64,000 bases of DNA. Origin: Paenibacillus sp. 1_12. GTDB taxonomy: Bacteria; Bacillota; Bacilli; Paenibacillales; NBRC-103111. The notes under the pieces were generated by a model that was not told the DNA's origin, ran no database searches, and saw only the letters and a list, made by a program, of their open reading frames with translations. Positions 9,769-18,140 of this stretch are shown in pieces (the stretch's first letter is position 1; every line of letters starts with the position of its first letter). The position numbers and the translations under genes were made by a program. The stretch lies in assembly GCF_900114475.1 (NCBI RefSeq), contig NZ_FOTE01000004.1, forward strand, positions 375,580 through 439,579, in the 5' to 3' direction.

Positions 9769-10665
9769 ATGCTCTATCCGAAGGAAAAATACTTGGAGAG
9801 CGAAGAGTTTCCTTTTGCAGCATTCCCTTATCCAACCTTGCCAGAGAGAGTTATGAATCCGCATACCCATGATTTTATTGAGCTTGTCTATGTGGCGGAC
9901 GGCTTTGGCGAGCATTTGTATAAGGGGCACTCTTATCCAATTTCCAAAGGGGATATTTTCGTCATACCACCGGATGTGGAGCATGATTATCGAGTCATCG
10001 GTAGAGCTCCGCTCAAGGTTTATAATATTTTGTTTATTTCATCGTTCCTTGATGCCGAGCTGCAGGCTTTGTCGAAGGTTTCCTCGTTCATGAATTTTTT
10101 TTATGTGGAGCCCTTCCTTAGGCAAAAGGCCGATTTCGAGTCCCATCTCAAATTGTCACTTCCCGAAGCCCAAGAGGTTCAGCTTCGCCTGGAAAGGATC
10201 ATTGAGGAATTTGACCGAAAGGCGCTGGGCTATCGGATCTCGATTAAAGCACTGCTGATTGAGTTGTTGGTGTGGCTGAGTCGTTGCTACGAAGAGCGGC
10301 TGGTACAGCTCTTGTTTCGCCCTGAGCATTCAGCGATTCGTGAGCTTTGTGCGTTTCTGGAGCTGCATTATGCGGAGCCGTTTCAGCTGGAAGAGATTTG
10401 TCAGATGTGTGGAATGAGCAAGACCAGCTTTACACATAAATTCAAGCAGGCGATTGGCAAAACATTTACCGAATACCGCAATGAAGTTCGCATTCATGCT
10501 TCTTTAAAATGGTTGAGAGAGACGGATGAACCTGTGATTCGTGTAGCGGAGCGGGTAGGTGTTGGTGATGTGAGTTATTATAACAAATTGTTCAAGCAGC
10601 AGATCGGAATGCCGCCGAGGGAATTTCGCCAAAAATATCGCAGCGGAAAATCCTCAAGCGGCTAA
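9769..10665 (+). CDS. AraC-family transcriptional regulator with cupin sensor domain
   Basis: A 298-residue protein starting MLYPKEKYLESEEFPF. The ATG is preceded by GGAGGAGGATCAAAC; the frame is open 60 bases further up but without a ribosome site. Residues about 20-110 are a cupin-like sensing domain (HTHDFIELVYVADG, GDIFVIPPDVEHDY), and the last about 100 residues are a double helix-turn-helix of the AraC type (FQLEEICQMCGMSKTSFTHKF and VGVGDVSYYNKLFKQQIG). This arrangement is typical of sugar-sensing activators such as RhaS and RhaR. The divergent glycosidase suggests it senses the product of that enzyme. It ends 3 bases from the convergent AEC gene. Confidence 0.9.
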   Translation: MLYPKEKYLESEEFPFAAFPYPTLPERVMNPHTHDFIELVYVADGFGEHLYKGHSYPISKGDIFVIPPDVEHDYRVIGRAPLKVYNILFISSFLDAELQALSKVSSFMNFFYVEPFLRQKADFESHLKLSLPEAQEVQLRLERIIEEFDRKALGYRISIKALLIELLVWLSRCYEERLVQLLFRPEHSAIRELCAFLELHYAEPFQLEEICQMCGMSKTSFTHKFKQAIGKTFTEYRNEVRIHASLKWLRETDEPVIRVAERVGVGDVSYYNKLFKQQIGMPPREFRQKYRSGKSSSG

Positions 10666-10668
10666 TAA

Positions 10669-11592
10669 TTATTGAATCAAAGCGATCACAAAAGGCAATA
10701 CGAGGAATGAAGCTAATGTTGTCCACAGGATGCAGCGTGCAACGAACTGAGGGGAAGCGTCAAACTGCTCGGCGAGCATAAAGGCATTAACGGCAGCAGG
10801 CATCGAAGCCAAAATGAAAAGCACAGAAAATAAAGTACCGTCAATACCTAGAACGACTAATACGAGCAGCGCCAAAAGCGGAGACAGCAGAAGGCGAATG
10901 GAGATACCGGCCCACAGTGCCTTCTGCAGGCCTGGCTTCCATGCTGCAGAACGGGCGTTAATCATCTGGGCGCCTAGGACGGTCAGCACAACAGGGGCGT
11001 ACGCGGCCGAAAGCATCATGATTCCTTTATCCAATCCTTCAGGAACACCGATGTGAACTGTACGAACGATTACGGCCAATGCTGCTGCATAAATAGAGGG
11101 AAGTGTAAGAATGGATTTCATAGCCTGCCTAACAGAAAAGTGGGACCGAGCAGCGAAATAAACACCAATCGTATTCACGATAAAAATTTGTCCAATGACA
11201 TAAACAGAAGCTTTTTCCAAGCCAAGCTGACCAAACGCCAGCAGCACTAGCGGCAAACCATAGTTGACACTGTTCGTAAACGTGGAGACCATTGTTAAAC
11301 CGGCACGCTCTGCCGGCGGGAGCTTAAGCACACGTCCGAGTATACTTGCAATTCCCCAGAGCATAAGCAAATTGAGGATACTAAAGGCGACTGTTTTGTA
11401 AACATCATCAAACGACAGCTGAGCCTTTGTCAGCGTATCGAAGATCAATGCCGGGCTGAGCACATACAGCGATAGCGCGGATATGGCTTTCGTGTCCAGT
11501 CCTCGGTAGCGTCTAAGCAGCATCCCACCGATTACAGGTAATGAAATTGGAAGAAATACTTGATAAATCGTAGAAAAAAACGTTTGCAACAT
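10669..11592 (-). CDS. AEC-family transporter (auxin efflux carrier superfamily)
   Basis: A 307-residue integral membrane protein with about ten hydrophobic segments. It starts MLQTFFSTIYQVFLPISLPVIGGMLLRR, and contains the family's LSPALIFDTL in the N-terminal bundle and STFTNSVNYGLPL in the centre, with the second bundle ending SMPAAVNAFMLAEQFD, the conserved P-x-A-x-N-A pattern. Bacterial members move organic acids such as malate or amino acids. It is monocistronic, and its 5' region faces the structured RNA and hydrolase gene. The substrate is not deducible. Confidence 0.87.
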   Translation of the reverse strand: MLQTFFSTIYQVFLPISLPVIGGMLLRRYRGLDTKAISALSLYVLSPALIFDTLTKAQLSFDDVYKTVAFSILNLLMLWGIASILGRVLKLPPAERAGLTMVSTFTNSVNYGLPLVLLAFGQLGLEKASVYVIGQIFIVNTIGVYFAARSHFSVRQAMKSILTLPSIYAAALAVIVRTVHIGVPEGLDKGIMMLSAAYAPVVLTVLGAQMINARSAAWKPGLQKALWAGISIRLLLSPLLALLVLVVLGIDGTLFSVLFILASMPAAVNAFMLAEQFDASPQFVARCILWTTLASFLVLPFVIALIQ

Positions 11593-11741
11593 GATGACGG
11601 CCCCTTCACATACAGACTGTGCTTCCTACTTTACGCTACAAATAAACAGCTGTCCAAGATATAAAGCCTATAATTGCGATAGGTATTTGTACTTAAGAAA
11701 CGTATTCTTAATCAAGATTAGGTTGTAGTTCATATATCCAT

Positions 11742-11770
11742 TTGAGTATTGGGGACGTCTGTTCTATAAT
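11742..11770 (+). promoter_or_regulatory. Sigma-A-type promoter driving the structured RNA
   Basis: TTGAGT at 11742-11747 and a perfect TATAAT at 11765-11770 are separated by 17 bases. Transcription would start near 11777, immediately before the outermost helix of the RNA at 11777-11980, which fixes that RNA on the + strand. Confidence 0.7.
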
Positions 11771-11776
11771 TTGAGT

Positions 11777-11980
11777 CATAGGCTATATAAGATGAACCAA
11801 TTAAACACACAGCCCGAGCGGAGAAAGCAGACCCTTCTGGAGAAACGAAGTGTTCGTCTTTGCAGACGGATTCTTACCCCTATGGGACTAAGAATACAAA
11901 GAATCTGGCTGCAACAGCGATTGGAAGAGGGGTCTGCTTTCGCAGCGCCTTTTTGCTGTCATGATGTTTAGTTCATCTTA
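11777..11980 (+). ncRNA. Highly structured RNA of unrecognised class, leader of the FAH-family gene or stand-alone
   Basis: Nested complementary segments show a multibranched fold. Outer helix: AAGATGAAC (11789-11797) with GTTCATCTT (11971-11979). Second helix: AAAGCAGACCC (11824-11834) with GGGTCTGCTTT (11930-11940), 11 perfect pairs. Inside are three hairpins: CGTCT/AGACG (11855-11868), ATTCTTA/TAAGAAT with an inner CCC/GGG (11870-11895), and AATC-GCTG/CAGC-GATT (11902-11922). A consensus promoter sits just upstream, and the next gene starts 44 bases after the outer helix closes. No poly-U terminator follows. I do not recognise the T-box, FMN, TPP, SAM, lysine, cobalamin or glycine signatures. 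A 66-codon open frame here is an accident of the structure. Confidence 0.7.
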
Positions 11981-12023
11981 AATAGTAGATTTTATTAGAT
12001 AGAAGCAAAGGAAGTGTTGGATC

Positions 12024-12650
12024 ATGGATTTGATTCGCAATATTTATTGTGTTGGACGCAATTATGGCTTGCATGCTGCGGAGCTTGGGAATGACATTCC
12101 TGAGGAACCGATGATTTTCATGAAACCGACTCATGCCCTAACTCCAATCCATGGGCAGACGATTGCGCTTCCCGGGGACAGAGGAGAGGTCCATTTCGAA
12201 ACGGAACTGGTTTTGCATGTCGGACAAGATTATCAAGCTGGTATGACCGTCGACAGTTTGATTGATACGATGGCGCTTGGGATTGATTTTACACTGCGTG
12301 ACGTCCAATCCGTCATTAAAAAAAAGGGCCAGCCATGGATGCCAGCCAAAGGTTTTTTGAATTCGGCAGCGTTAACGGAACTTCGTCCGTTCATAGGCTT
12401 TGAGGGAATAAGACAAACGGAGTTTTCATTGCGGATCAATGACACTGAAGCTCAGCGCGGAAATATCAATGATATGATCTTTAATCTTCAGGTTATCGTC
12501 GATTATATCGCCAAACATTATGGTTTGGGTAAAGGGGATATCATCTACACGGGTACACCTGCTGGTGTCGGTGCTGTTCACCCAGGTGACAAGTTCCAGC
12601 TGTTGTGGGGCTCAGAGACTTTGGGCGAGTTTACAATTGGATTAACGTAA
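12024..12650 (+). CDS. Fumarylacetoacetate hydrolase (FAH) family protein
   Basis: A 208-residue protein, the usual length of single-domain FAH enzymes such as acylpyruvases and oxaloacetate tautomerases or decarboxylases. Visible motifs are IYCVGRNYGLHAAELGN at the N-terminus, PMIFMKPT, HFETELVLHVG (metal-binding E-x-E), GIDFTLRDVQ, and GDIIYTGTPAGVG near the C-terminus. It probably hydrolyses or tautomerises a small diketo acid with a divalent metal; the substrate is unknown. A GGAAG lies 9 bases before the ATG. It lies downstream of the structured RNA and shares a bidirectional terminator with the convergent HD-GYP gene. Confidence 0.88.
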   Translation: MDLIRNIYCVGRNYGLHAAELGNDIPEEPMIFMKPTHALTPIHGQTIALPGDRGEVHFETELVLHVGQDYQAGMTVDSLIDTMALGIDFTLRDVQSVIKKKGQPWMPAKGFLNSAALTELRPFIGFEGIRQTEFSLRINDTEAQRGNINDMIFNLQVIVDYIAKHYGLGKGDIIYTGTPAGVGAVHPGDKFQLLWGSETLGEFTIGLT

Positions 12651-12663
12651 TGGGAGACCAAAT

Positions 12664-12698
12664 AAGGAGGATCGCTCAATTAAGCGATTCCTCCTTTG
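12664..12698. terminator. Bidirectional intrinsic terminator
   Basis: AAGGAGGATCGCT pairs with AGCGATTCCTCCTT across a short loop, with one bulged T. The loop holds the stop codon of the minus-strand HD-GYP gene, and T-rich sequence follows on either side only weakly. Confidence 0.65.
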
Positions 12699-13876
12699 TC
12701 CTTTTCAGCCAAAGCTATATCCGAATACGACTCACGTACCTTTAGTATCTCTGGCAGCTGTGCTATAAACGCATCAACCACCACGGGATCGAAATGTTCG
12801 CCACGTTCCTCCTTGAACAAATTGAGAATACGATCCAGCTCCCAGGCTTGCTTGTAAACGCGCTCACTGCCAAGGGCATCGAATACGTCAGCAATAGCTG
12901 TGATGCGTCCGTAGATATGAATCTCTTCACCTTGTAAGCCTAATGGATAACCGCGTCCATTCCATTTTTCGTGATGCTGATGTGCGACAATAGCAGCTGT
13001 TTTTAATATCCGACGCGTCGAATTTTTCAACAGCCCATACCCGATTTGGGTGTGCGTTTTCATTATGTCGAATTCCTCATTCGTTAGCTTGCCTGGCTTC
13101 TTTAATATAGAGTCAGGAATGGCAACCTTGCCGATGTCGTGCATTGGCGAAGCGATTTTTAATAATTCGGCTTCCTCGTGACTAATACCTAATTGTTTAG
13201 CTATGATATAAGAATATTCGGCTACCCGCTTGACATGATTGCCGGTTTCCTTTGAACGGCTTTCACCGATCACGCCCATTGTGAAAATAATTTCTTTTTG
13301 GGTTTCTTCAATTTCATTGGAGAGCAGGGCGGATTCGAGTGATTTTCCTGCATAGGAGGCAGCCAATGTGAGATGCTCCAAATCCTTTTTGGAAAATTTT
13401 TCCTCCACGGTCAGCTTATTAACAGCCTGATAAGCACCCATGATTTCGCCCTCATTATTACGAAACGGAATGACCATCAGCGCTTTGGTACGATAGCCAG
13501 TTTTGAGATCCATAGCAATTGCGCCACTTCCCAATACATCCTTGAACTCGGGATTTTCATAGGCATCTTCTATAAAAATGGGTTGTCCCGTTGTAATCGA
13601 GTGCCCGACCAGTCCTGCATCTCTGGGAAGTCTGAGCTGGGGAACGCCATGGGCAACGGTGGAATACAATTGATTGTTTTGTTTATCAATAAGCCATACC
13701 GTACATCGGTCAGAAACGACCATCTCACGGCCCATGTCGGCCATCAGCATGATCAAGTGATCTAGTCTTCGTTCGTTTGCTATTTTTGCTGCATAATCAA
13801 AAATAATCAGAAGCATTTCTTCGGGCTCGAGGTCTTTCTTCATTTTGCGTGTCCCAAATGGATTAGCTTCATTCAC
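12680..13876 (-). CDS. GAF-HD-GYP protein, probable cyclic-di-GMP phosphodiesterase
   Basis: A 398-residue protein from a GTG start at 13876, chosen because AAGGAGG lies 8 bases upstream; a longer frame from 13924 lacks a site. Residues about 30-190 are a GAF sensor domain (ISFxx-free, with CTVWLID, LVGHSITTGQPIFIEDA and GAYQAVNK). The C-terminal half is a complete HD-GYP domain: ETGNHVKRV, MHDIGKVAIPD (HD at about 246-247), THTQIG, HQHHEKWNGRGYP (GYP at about 309-311), ITAIADVFDAL. All expected metal ligands are visible, so c-di-GMP hydrolysis controlled by a GAF-bound signal is likely. It is divergent from the DUF92 gene. Confidence 0.9.
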   Translation of the reverse strand: MNEANPFGTRKMKKDLEPEEMLLIIFDYAAKIANERRLDHLIMLMADMGREMVVSDRCTVWLIDKQNNQLYSTVAHGVPQLRLPRDAGLVGHSITTGQPIFIEDAYENPEFKDVLGSGAIAMDLKTGYRTKALMVIPFRNNEGEIMGAYQAVNKLTVEEKFSKKDLEHLTLAASYAGKSLESALLSNEIEETQKEIIFTMGVIGESRSKETGNHVKRVAEYSYIIAKQLGISHEEAELLKIASPMHDIGKVAIPDSILKKPGKLTNEEFDIMKTHTQIGYGLLKNSTRRILKTAAIVAHQHHEKWNGRGYPLGLQGEEIHIYGRITAIADVFDALGSERVYKQAWELDRILNLFKEERGEHFDPVVVDAFIAQLPEILKVRESYSDIALAEKDKGGIA

Positions 13877-13991
13877 TTGAATACCCTCCTTGGGGATATT
13901 ACGTTTTTCAACTAAGAAAATCATATTATAATGCTATAGTTCTGTAAATATATTTTGTAGAATTTTATCGAATAATGGGGGAAAATAATTA

Positions 13992-14846
13992 ATGATAGAC
14001 TGGTTGATCGGCTTGATCTGCAGCTCGTTAATAGCAGGCATCGCCTGGCGCAAACAATCTTTATCTGTCTCCGGAGCTGTCGCTGCAGTGATCGTAGGTA
14101 CTTTGTTGTATGCGCTTGGAGGCTTGCCGTGGTATGGGACGCTGATGGTCTTTTTCCTTACGTCCACCTTGCTTACGAAGTGGAAGCATAAGCGTAAAGC
14201 AGCGGTTGAAAGTAATTATGCAAAATCCGGTAGGAGGGATGCTGGACAGGTCGCAGCTAACGGAGGCTTAGGAACACTGCTTTGTTTGGGTAACAGTATA
14301 TGGCCGCACTCTCTTTGGTGGGCTGCTTTTATAGGTGTTATGGCCGCAGTTAATGCAGATACATGGGCGACAGAAATCGGCGGTTTAAGCCGCTCATTGC
14401 CACGCTCCATTGTGAGCGGGCGAAGAGTGCCAGCAGGTACCTCTGGTGGAATAACTGTTGCTGGGCTTGCCGCCTCCTTTTGCGGTGGTTTATTGATTGG
14501 TGCTGCGGGCTGGGCTTTTACAAGTACGGGTTGGGGACAGCCTATTGGCGGGTCCTCTGCTGCTTCAATCGCTGTCACCACAACGATGGGCTTTATCGGG
14601 CTGCTGTTATTGGGTGCTCTGGGTGGCATGGCAGGTTCCTTGTCGGATTCATGGCTCGGAGCCGTACTGCAGGTAATGTATCGCTGCCCGGTATGCGGTA
14701 AGGAAATAGAAATAAACCGTCATTGCAACGATACACAGGCAGTTCGTATTCGTGGGGCTGTCTGGATGACGAATGACGCTGTCAATGTTATAAGCTCCGC
14801 AATTGGCGGGGCTGTGAGCATGGGATTCATTTACTTATATCTATGA
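13992..14846 (+). CDS. DUF92 family integral membrane protein
   Basis: A 284-residue membrane protein with seven or so hydrophobic segments. It starts MIDWLIGLICSSLIAGIAWR and shows the DUF92 hallmarks RDAGQVAANGG (about 80-90), AVNADTWATEIG (about 117-128), SGRRVPAGTSGGIT, and a late GALGGMAGSLSDSWLGA. Plant relatives (VTE6) are phytyl-phosphate kinases and archaeal ones are linked to lipid CTP-dependent phosphorylation, so a prenyl-phosphate kinase role is possible but unproven here. A pair of CxxC-like cysteines (CPVCGKEIEINRHC) lies in a late loop and could bind metal. A strong terminator follows. Confidence 0.85.
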   Translation: MIDWLIGLICSSLIAGIAWRKQSLSVSGAVAAVIVGTLLYALGGLPWYGTLMVFFLTSTLLTKWKHKRKAAVESNYAKSGRRDAGQVAANGGLGTLLCLGNSIWPHSLWWAAFIGVMAAVNADTWATEIGGLSRSLPRSIVSGRRVPAGTSGGITVAGLAASFCGGLLIGAAGWAFTSTGWGQPIGGSSAASIAVTTTMGFIGLLLLGALGGMAGSLSDSWLGAVLQVMYRCPVCGKEIEINRHCNDTQAVRIRGAVWMTNDAVNVISSAIGGAVSMGFIYLYL

Positions 14847-14909
14847 TAGCAGATTTGGAAATAAAGAGATAACTTTCATAAGTCAATGGCAGATGACCCT
14901 GAAACCTCA

Positions 14910-14974
14910 AAAAAAAACCGATCTTCCACCAGCCTATGTATACATTCGGCAGGTGGGAAGATCGGTTTTTTTTT
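14910..14974. terminator. Strong bidirectional intrinsic terminator
   Basis: A-run, then AAACCGATCTTCCACC pairing with GGTGGGAAGATCGGTTT around an A/T-rich loop, then a T-run. It serves both the DUF92 gene (+) and the beta-propeller gene (-). Confidence 0.9.
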
Positions 14975-14980
14975 CATTGA

Positions 14981-17536
14981 TCAAGGCAAGGTAATGGACT
15001 TTAAGTCATTCATGGAAGTGATGTCGGTTGCTTTTAATATTTGCTCTGAAGATGTATAAAGCGCATCTCCTATATATAGAATCCGCTGGATATTGCGTTG
15101 GCCATTGTAAGAGAACTGTCCGGATTTCAAGTAATCATCATTGGTCAAATGGGTTATTTTTCCTTTTAGCTGAAAACCGTTTGCCACATCAATTTGATAT
15201 ACATAAGCACCTTGAAACGTAAAATCGCCGTAGCGTGGTATATTATTCACAGATGCTGTTGGGTTTGTGGTCGATGGTGCATTATTTTTGGTCTCCATTA
15301 AAGTGACTGGGAAGGCCAGCAGGTTTTTCTCTTTGGAGAACAGCAGCGCCTTGTGGTTACGCAGCAGTTCAGAATCCGTGCCGCGGTCACCGATGCTCTC
15401 CGAGAATAGTTCCTTCGGATTAGCGACATCACTTACATCAAACATCGCCATCTTCATTCCCTGATAATAAGCATTTGTTTGTGTAGATCCATTAGATCCA
15501 TTATTGGTTGAAACCTCGACCGCATCCTTACCGAAGCCGATCAGATGAGTATCATCATAAGGATGCAGGTAATTGCTGTAGCCCGGTATTTTGAGCTTAC
15601 CGAGTATTTTCGGTGCCTGCGGCTCCTGCAGATCGATAACAAACAACGGATCGACGGTCTTGAATGTGACCATATAAGCACGATTGCCTGCATAGCGGAC
15701 AGAATAAATCTGCTCGCCGGGTGCAATATCATTAATTTGTCCTACCACATTCATCGACTCATTCAGGACATACATGTGATTTTTGGAAGTCATTTCATCA
15801 TCGAGTCCAGCAAATCCGGTCGTCGTGGCAATTCGGAAGCTGCCATTCATTTCATCCATCGCAAACTGGTTGATGACGCGTCCTGGAACCTTGCCGCGGC
15901 CCGTATATCGAATGGAGCCTTGATCCATTGCAAATTTGTAAATAACGCTGCTTGTTTCCCCTGCCGTTATCCGTCGTTTTGCTAGAGGCTCGTCATCTGT
16001 ATTAGTCTGCTCGACCGCAGGTGTATACTCATTAGTCGTAACGAACAGGTTGGATTGTGATGCATACACTTGCTGACCGGAGCCGAGGTAACTGGAAACG
16101 TTCAGCTTCTGCTCAGGCTGATCCAGATTGAATCCGCCAATTAACAAATAATTAGGCTGCACTGACTTGGGAAAATAACGAATATCCTCATAGCCAATGC
16201 TGATAAAGGCATCCCCAGCAGCAGAATCTCTATACGCAGGTGCTGAGCTTTTTAATGCTTCTGCTTTATTCGTCGATGATATATCACCGCGCAGCAGTGG
16301 ATAAATATTGAAACCTTTATTAGAGACAAGATACAGCGAGGAGCCAACCTTGCGAGAAGATACATAATTACCATCAAGCTCAACCTCGCGCAGCTTCTTC
16401 ACCTGTGTGCGGTCACCAAGCTCGTACACAATAGCTTTAGTAGTGCTTCGTGAAAGATTAACACCCGGTAGAGATATGATCTTTATGTTTTCAGTAGGTA
16501 CAAGTATAGGTACTGGTGAAACGGATAACGGTGGAGCTGCAGCGGAAGATGAAGAAACTGTCGACTGCTGGACAGGTGTGGATACGGACGCTGTTGGGGC
16601 AACTTGTTTGTCCACAGGTACAACAGGATCGATATTACGATAAAATGTCGTACCGATGACTACCATATGCTTATCATCGATGTACAGCTCCTTGGCTCTA
16701 AAGTTTTTATCTTCAAATGTCAAGGTTTGTGTGACCTTCATTTGGTCAGCAGGGTAAGCGTTAGCAATGATGACACGGTTGCGATTAACCTGATAAATAT
16801 AAGTACCGTCTGTTTTAATAATATCCGCTTCGTCGACGCCTTCAATCTGAACGTTAGTAGCGGAATAATCTGCTTTTGATTCTGCCGCTGCTGCTTGAGG
16901 AGCGGGAGCTGATACAGAAGCACTGCTTGAAGACCGCTCTATAGTATTCGATTGTTCCTGTACCCCAGTAAATACAGGCATAACTGACTTCGTCATCATC
17001 GTGTCTGTGGTGCCGTATATGCCGCCGCCACCGGCTGCATAATCTTTAAACAACTCCTGCATTTGGTCAGCGGAGCCGATCGTAGGCAAGCTTTTATCCG
17101 CATCTACAATCGCGACAGATTTGTTCAGCCCATCCCAATACACATTAAAATCGAATGATTCACTAAAGAAACGTAAAGGAACGAACAACTTGCCATTTTG
17201 CAGGCGCGGCGCTGCTTCCAGATTTACAGGTGTTTCCCCGCGAAAGGCTTGTTTGCTATCTATCGTCAGTTTGATGCTGTGAGTTCCTTTAATGGCTGCG
17301 GCAGTTTGTGAGCTCCCGTCCCAATCGATCTGTACACCCAGTGATTCCGATAAATCACGCAAAGGGACCATCAGTGTATTGTCAATTAAAAGAGGCATAG
17401 AGCTGAAGGAAACATGACTCCCGTTTACATTTAAGCCGATAGCTGTACCACTTTCTGAAGCTGCAGGTGGTGCGGAGACCCCGAACGAGATAACCGTAGT
17501 TGCCAGAAGACACGCCAACACTATTGCTTTTTTCAT
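14981..17536 (-). CDS. Secreted protein: copper-amine-oxidase-N domain plus C-terminal beta-propeller
   Basis: An 851-residue exported protein. It has a clear signal peptide (MKKAIVLACLLATTVISFG, cleavage after SAPPAAS-like residues). Residues about 32-145 are the two-repeat copper amine oxidase N-terminal domain found on many Paenibacillus surface proteins (NTLMVPLRDLSESLG, GKLFVPLRFFSESF). After a low-complexity linker (about 195-225) the Beta_propel domain begins with SATNVQIEGVDEADIIKTDG, a signature of that family, and runs to the end with repeated blade motifs. The function is unknown; it is probably an envelope binding or scaffold protein. AGGAGG lies 7 bases before the ATG. Confidence 0.9.
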   Translation of the reverse strand: MKKAIVLACLLATTVISFGVSAPPAASESGTAIGLNVNGSHVSFSSMPLLIDNTLMVPLRDLSESLGVQIDWDGSSQTAAAIKGTHSIKLTIDSKQAFRGETPVNLEAAPRLQNGKLFVPLRFFSESFDFNVYWDGLNKSVAIVDADKSLPTIGSADQMQELFKDYAAGGGGIYGTTDTMMTKSVMPVFTGVQEQSNTIERSSSSASVSAPAPQAAAAESKADYSATNVQIEGVDEADIIKTDGTYIYQVNRNRVIIANAYPADQMKVTQTLTFEDKNFRAKELYIDDKHMVVIGTTFYRNIDPVVPVDKQVAPTASVSTPVQQSTVSSSSAAAPPLSVSPVPILVPTENIKIISLPGVNLSRSTTKAIVYELGDRTQVKKLREVELDGNYVSSRKVGSSLYLVSNKGFNIYPLLRGDISSTNKAEALKSSAPAYRDSAAGDAFISIGYEDIRYFPKSVQPNYLLIGGFNLDQPEQKLNVSSYLGSGQQVYASQSNLFVTTNEYTPAVEQTNTDDEPLAKRRITAGETSSVIYKFAMDQGSIRYTGRGKVPGRVINQFAMDEMNGSFRIATTTGFAGLDDEMTSKNHMYVLNESMNVVGQINDIAPGEQIYSVRYAGNRAYMVTFKTVDPLFVIDLQEPQAPKILGKLKIPGYSNYLHPYDDTHLIGFGKDAVEVSTNNGSNGSTQTNAYYQGMKMAMFDVSDVANPKELFSESIGDRGTDSELLRNHKALLFSKEKNLLAFPVTLMETKNNAPSTTNPTASVNNIPRYGDFTFQGAYVYQIDVANGFQLKGKITHLTNDDYLKSGQFSYNGQRNIQRILYIGDALYTSSEQILKATDITSMNDLKSITLP

Positions 17537-17639
17537 TTTTTACCTCCTTGTTAATGGTTTCGTTCATGTACTTCCTACAAGCTCTAACGTAACAAAGAGG
17601 TAATATGTTCCAGAGATCATCCATTAAATTTTGTGCAAA

Positions 17640-17675
17640 CCAAAAAGCCGTCCCATCGGATGGGAACGGCTTTAA
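17640..17675 (-). terminator. Intrinsic terminator of the LapA gene
   Basis: Read on the minus strand, AAAGCCGTTCCCAT pairs with ATGGGACGGCTTT and is followed by TTGG. It lies 40 bases after the LapA stop codon. Confidence 0.8.
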
Positions 17676-17714
17676 CGACCAACATTTAAAATGGCTTTTT
17701 AATATGACTCTTGC

Positions 17715-18062
17715 TTATATTTCCGAAGAAGGTAATTTCCCTAATGATGTATTGGTTGAAGGGAAAGGGGCCGTATCAGTAGGAACTGCTGACGATGATG
17801 GAACAGCATGTGCCATTTGTGCCTCATTGAGCTGTTTCTCGAGCTGTTTGATCGTCCGTTTTAATTTGTACTGCTTGCTCATGCCCATCAATCCAAGGAT
17901 CAAACCGCCGAGCAGAGTAGAGCCGAGAATGATAATAATGAGGGGCAGCTGCATATCTGCAAATATGAGATGTACATTAACCGGTTCCGTATTGATCGCA
18001 GCAAAAATGGCCGTCAGTAATCCAAAAAATAAAATACTGATAAATATCCATTGGGTCTTCAT
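17715..18062 (-). CDS. LapA/DUF1049 family two-helix membrane protein
   Basis: A 115-residue protein. Two hydrophobic helices (about 5-23 and 40-60) flank a short loop containing NTEPVNVHLIFAD, the family's N-x-x-x-V-x-x-x-F pattern. A short coiled coil (KLKRTIKQLEKQLNEAQ) and a Ser/Pro/Thr tail follow. The name LapA comes from the E. coli lipopolysaccharide assembly protein; in Gram-positives the role is unknown. AGGAGG is 10 bases before the ATG. It is probably downstream of pepF on the same strand, with an inverted repeat between stop of one and start of the other absent, so it is its own unit. Confidence 0.85.
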   Translation of the reverse strand: MKTQWIFISILFFGLLTAIFAAINTEPVNVHLIFADMQLPLIIIILGSTLLGGLILGLMGMSKQYKLKRTIKQLEKQLNEAQMAHAVPSSSAVPTDTAPFPSTNTSLGKLPSSEI

Positions 18063-18096
18063 GCCAAGCCTTCCTCCTTTAGCGCCAAATAACCGA

Positions 18097-18133
18097 CAAG
18101 ACTGCGAACATGATGAACGTTAGCAGTCTTGTT
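18097..18133 (-). terminator. Probable weak terminator after pepF
   Basis: CAAGACTGC and GCAGTCTTG form a 9-base-pair stem around a 19-base loop just beyond the pepF stop. The T-rich tail on the minus strand is interrupted, so it may be inefficient or serve as a transcript-end protector. Confidence 0.45.
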
Positions 18134-18140
18134 GAGTGTA

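Noticed and set aside
11771-11971. 66-codon + strand frame
   Set aside because: It covers the structured RNA, has no ribosome site, and its codons are the arms of the hairpins.
11777-11980. T-box leader
   Set aside because: The conserved TGGNACCGCG antiterminator segment is absent and there is no terminator after it.
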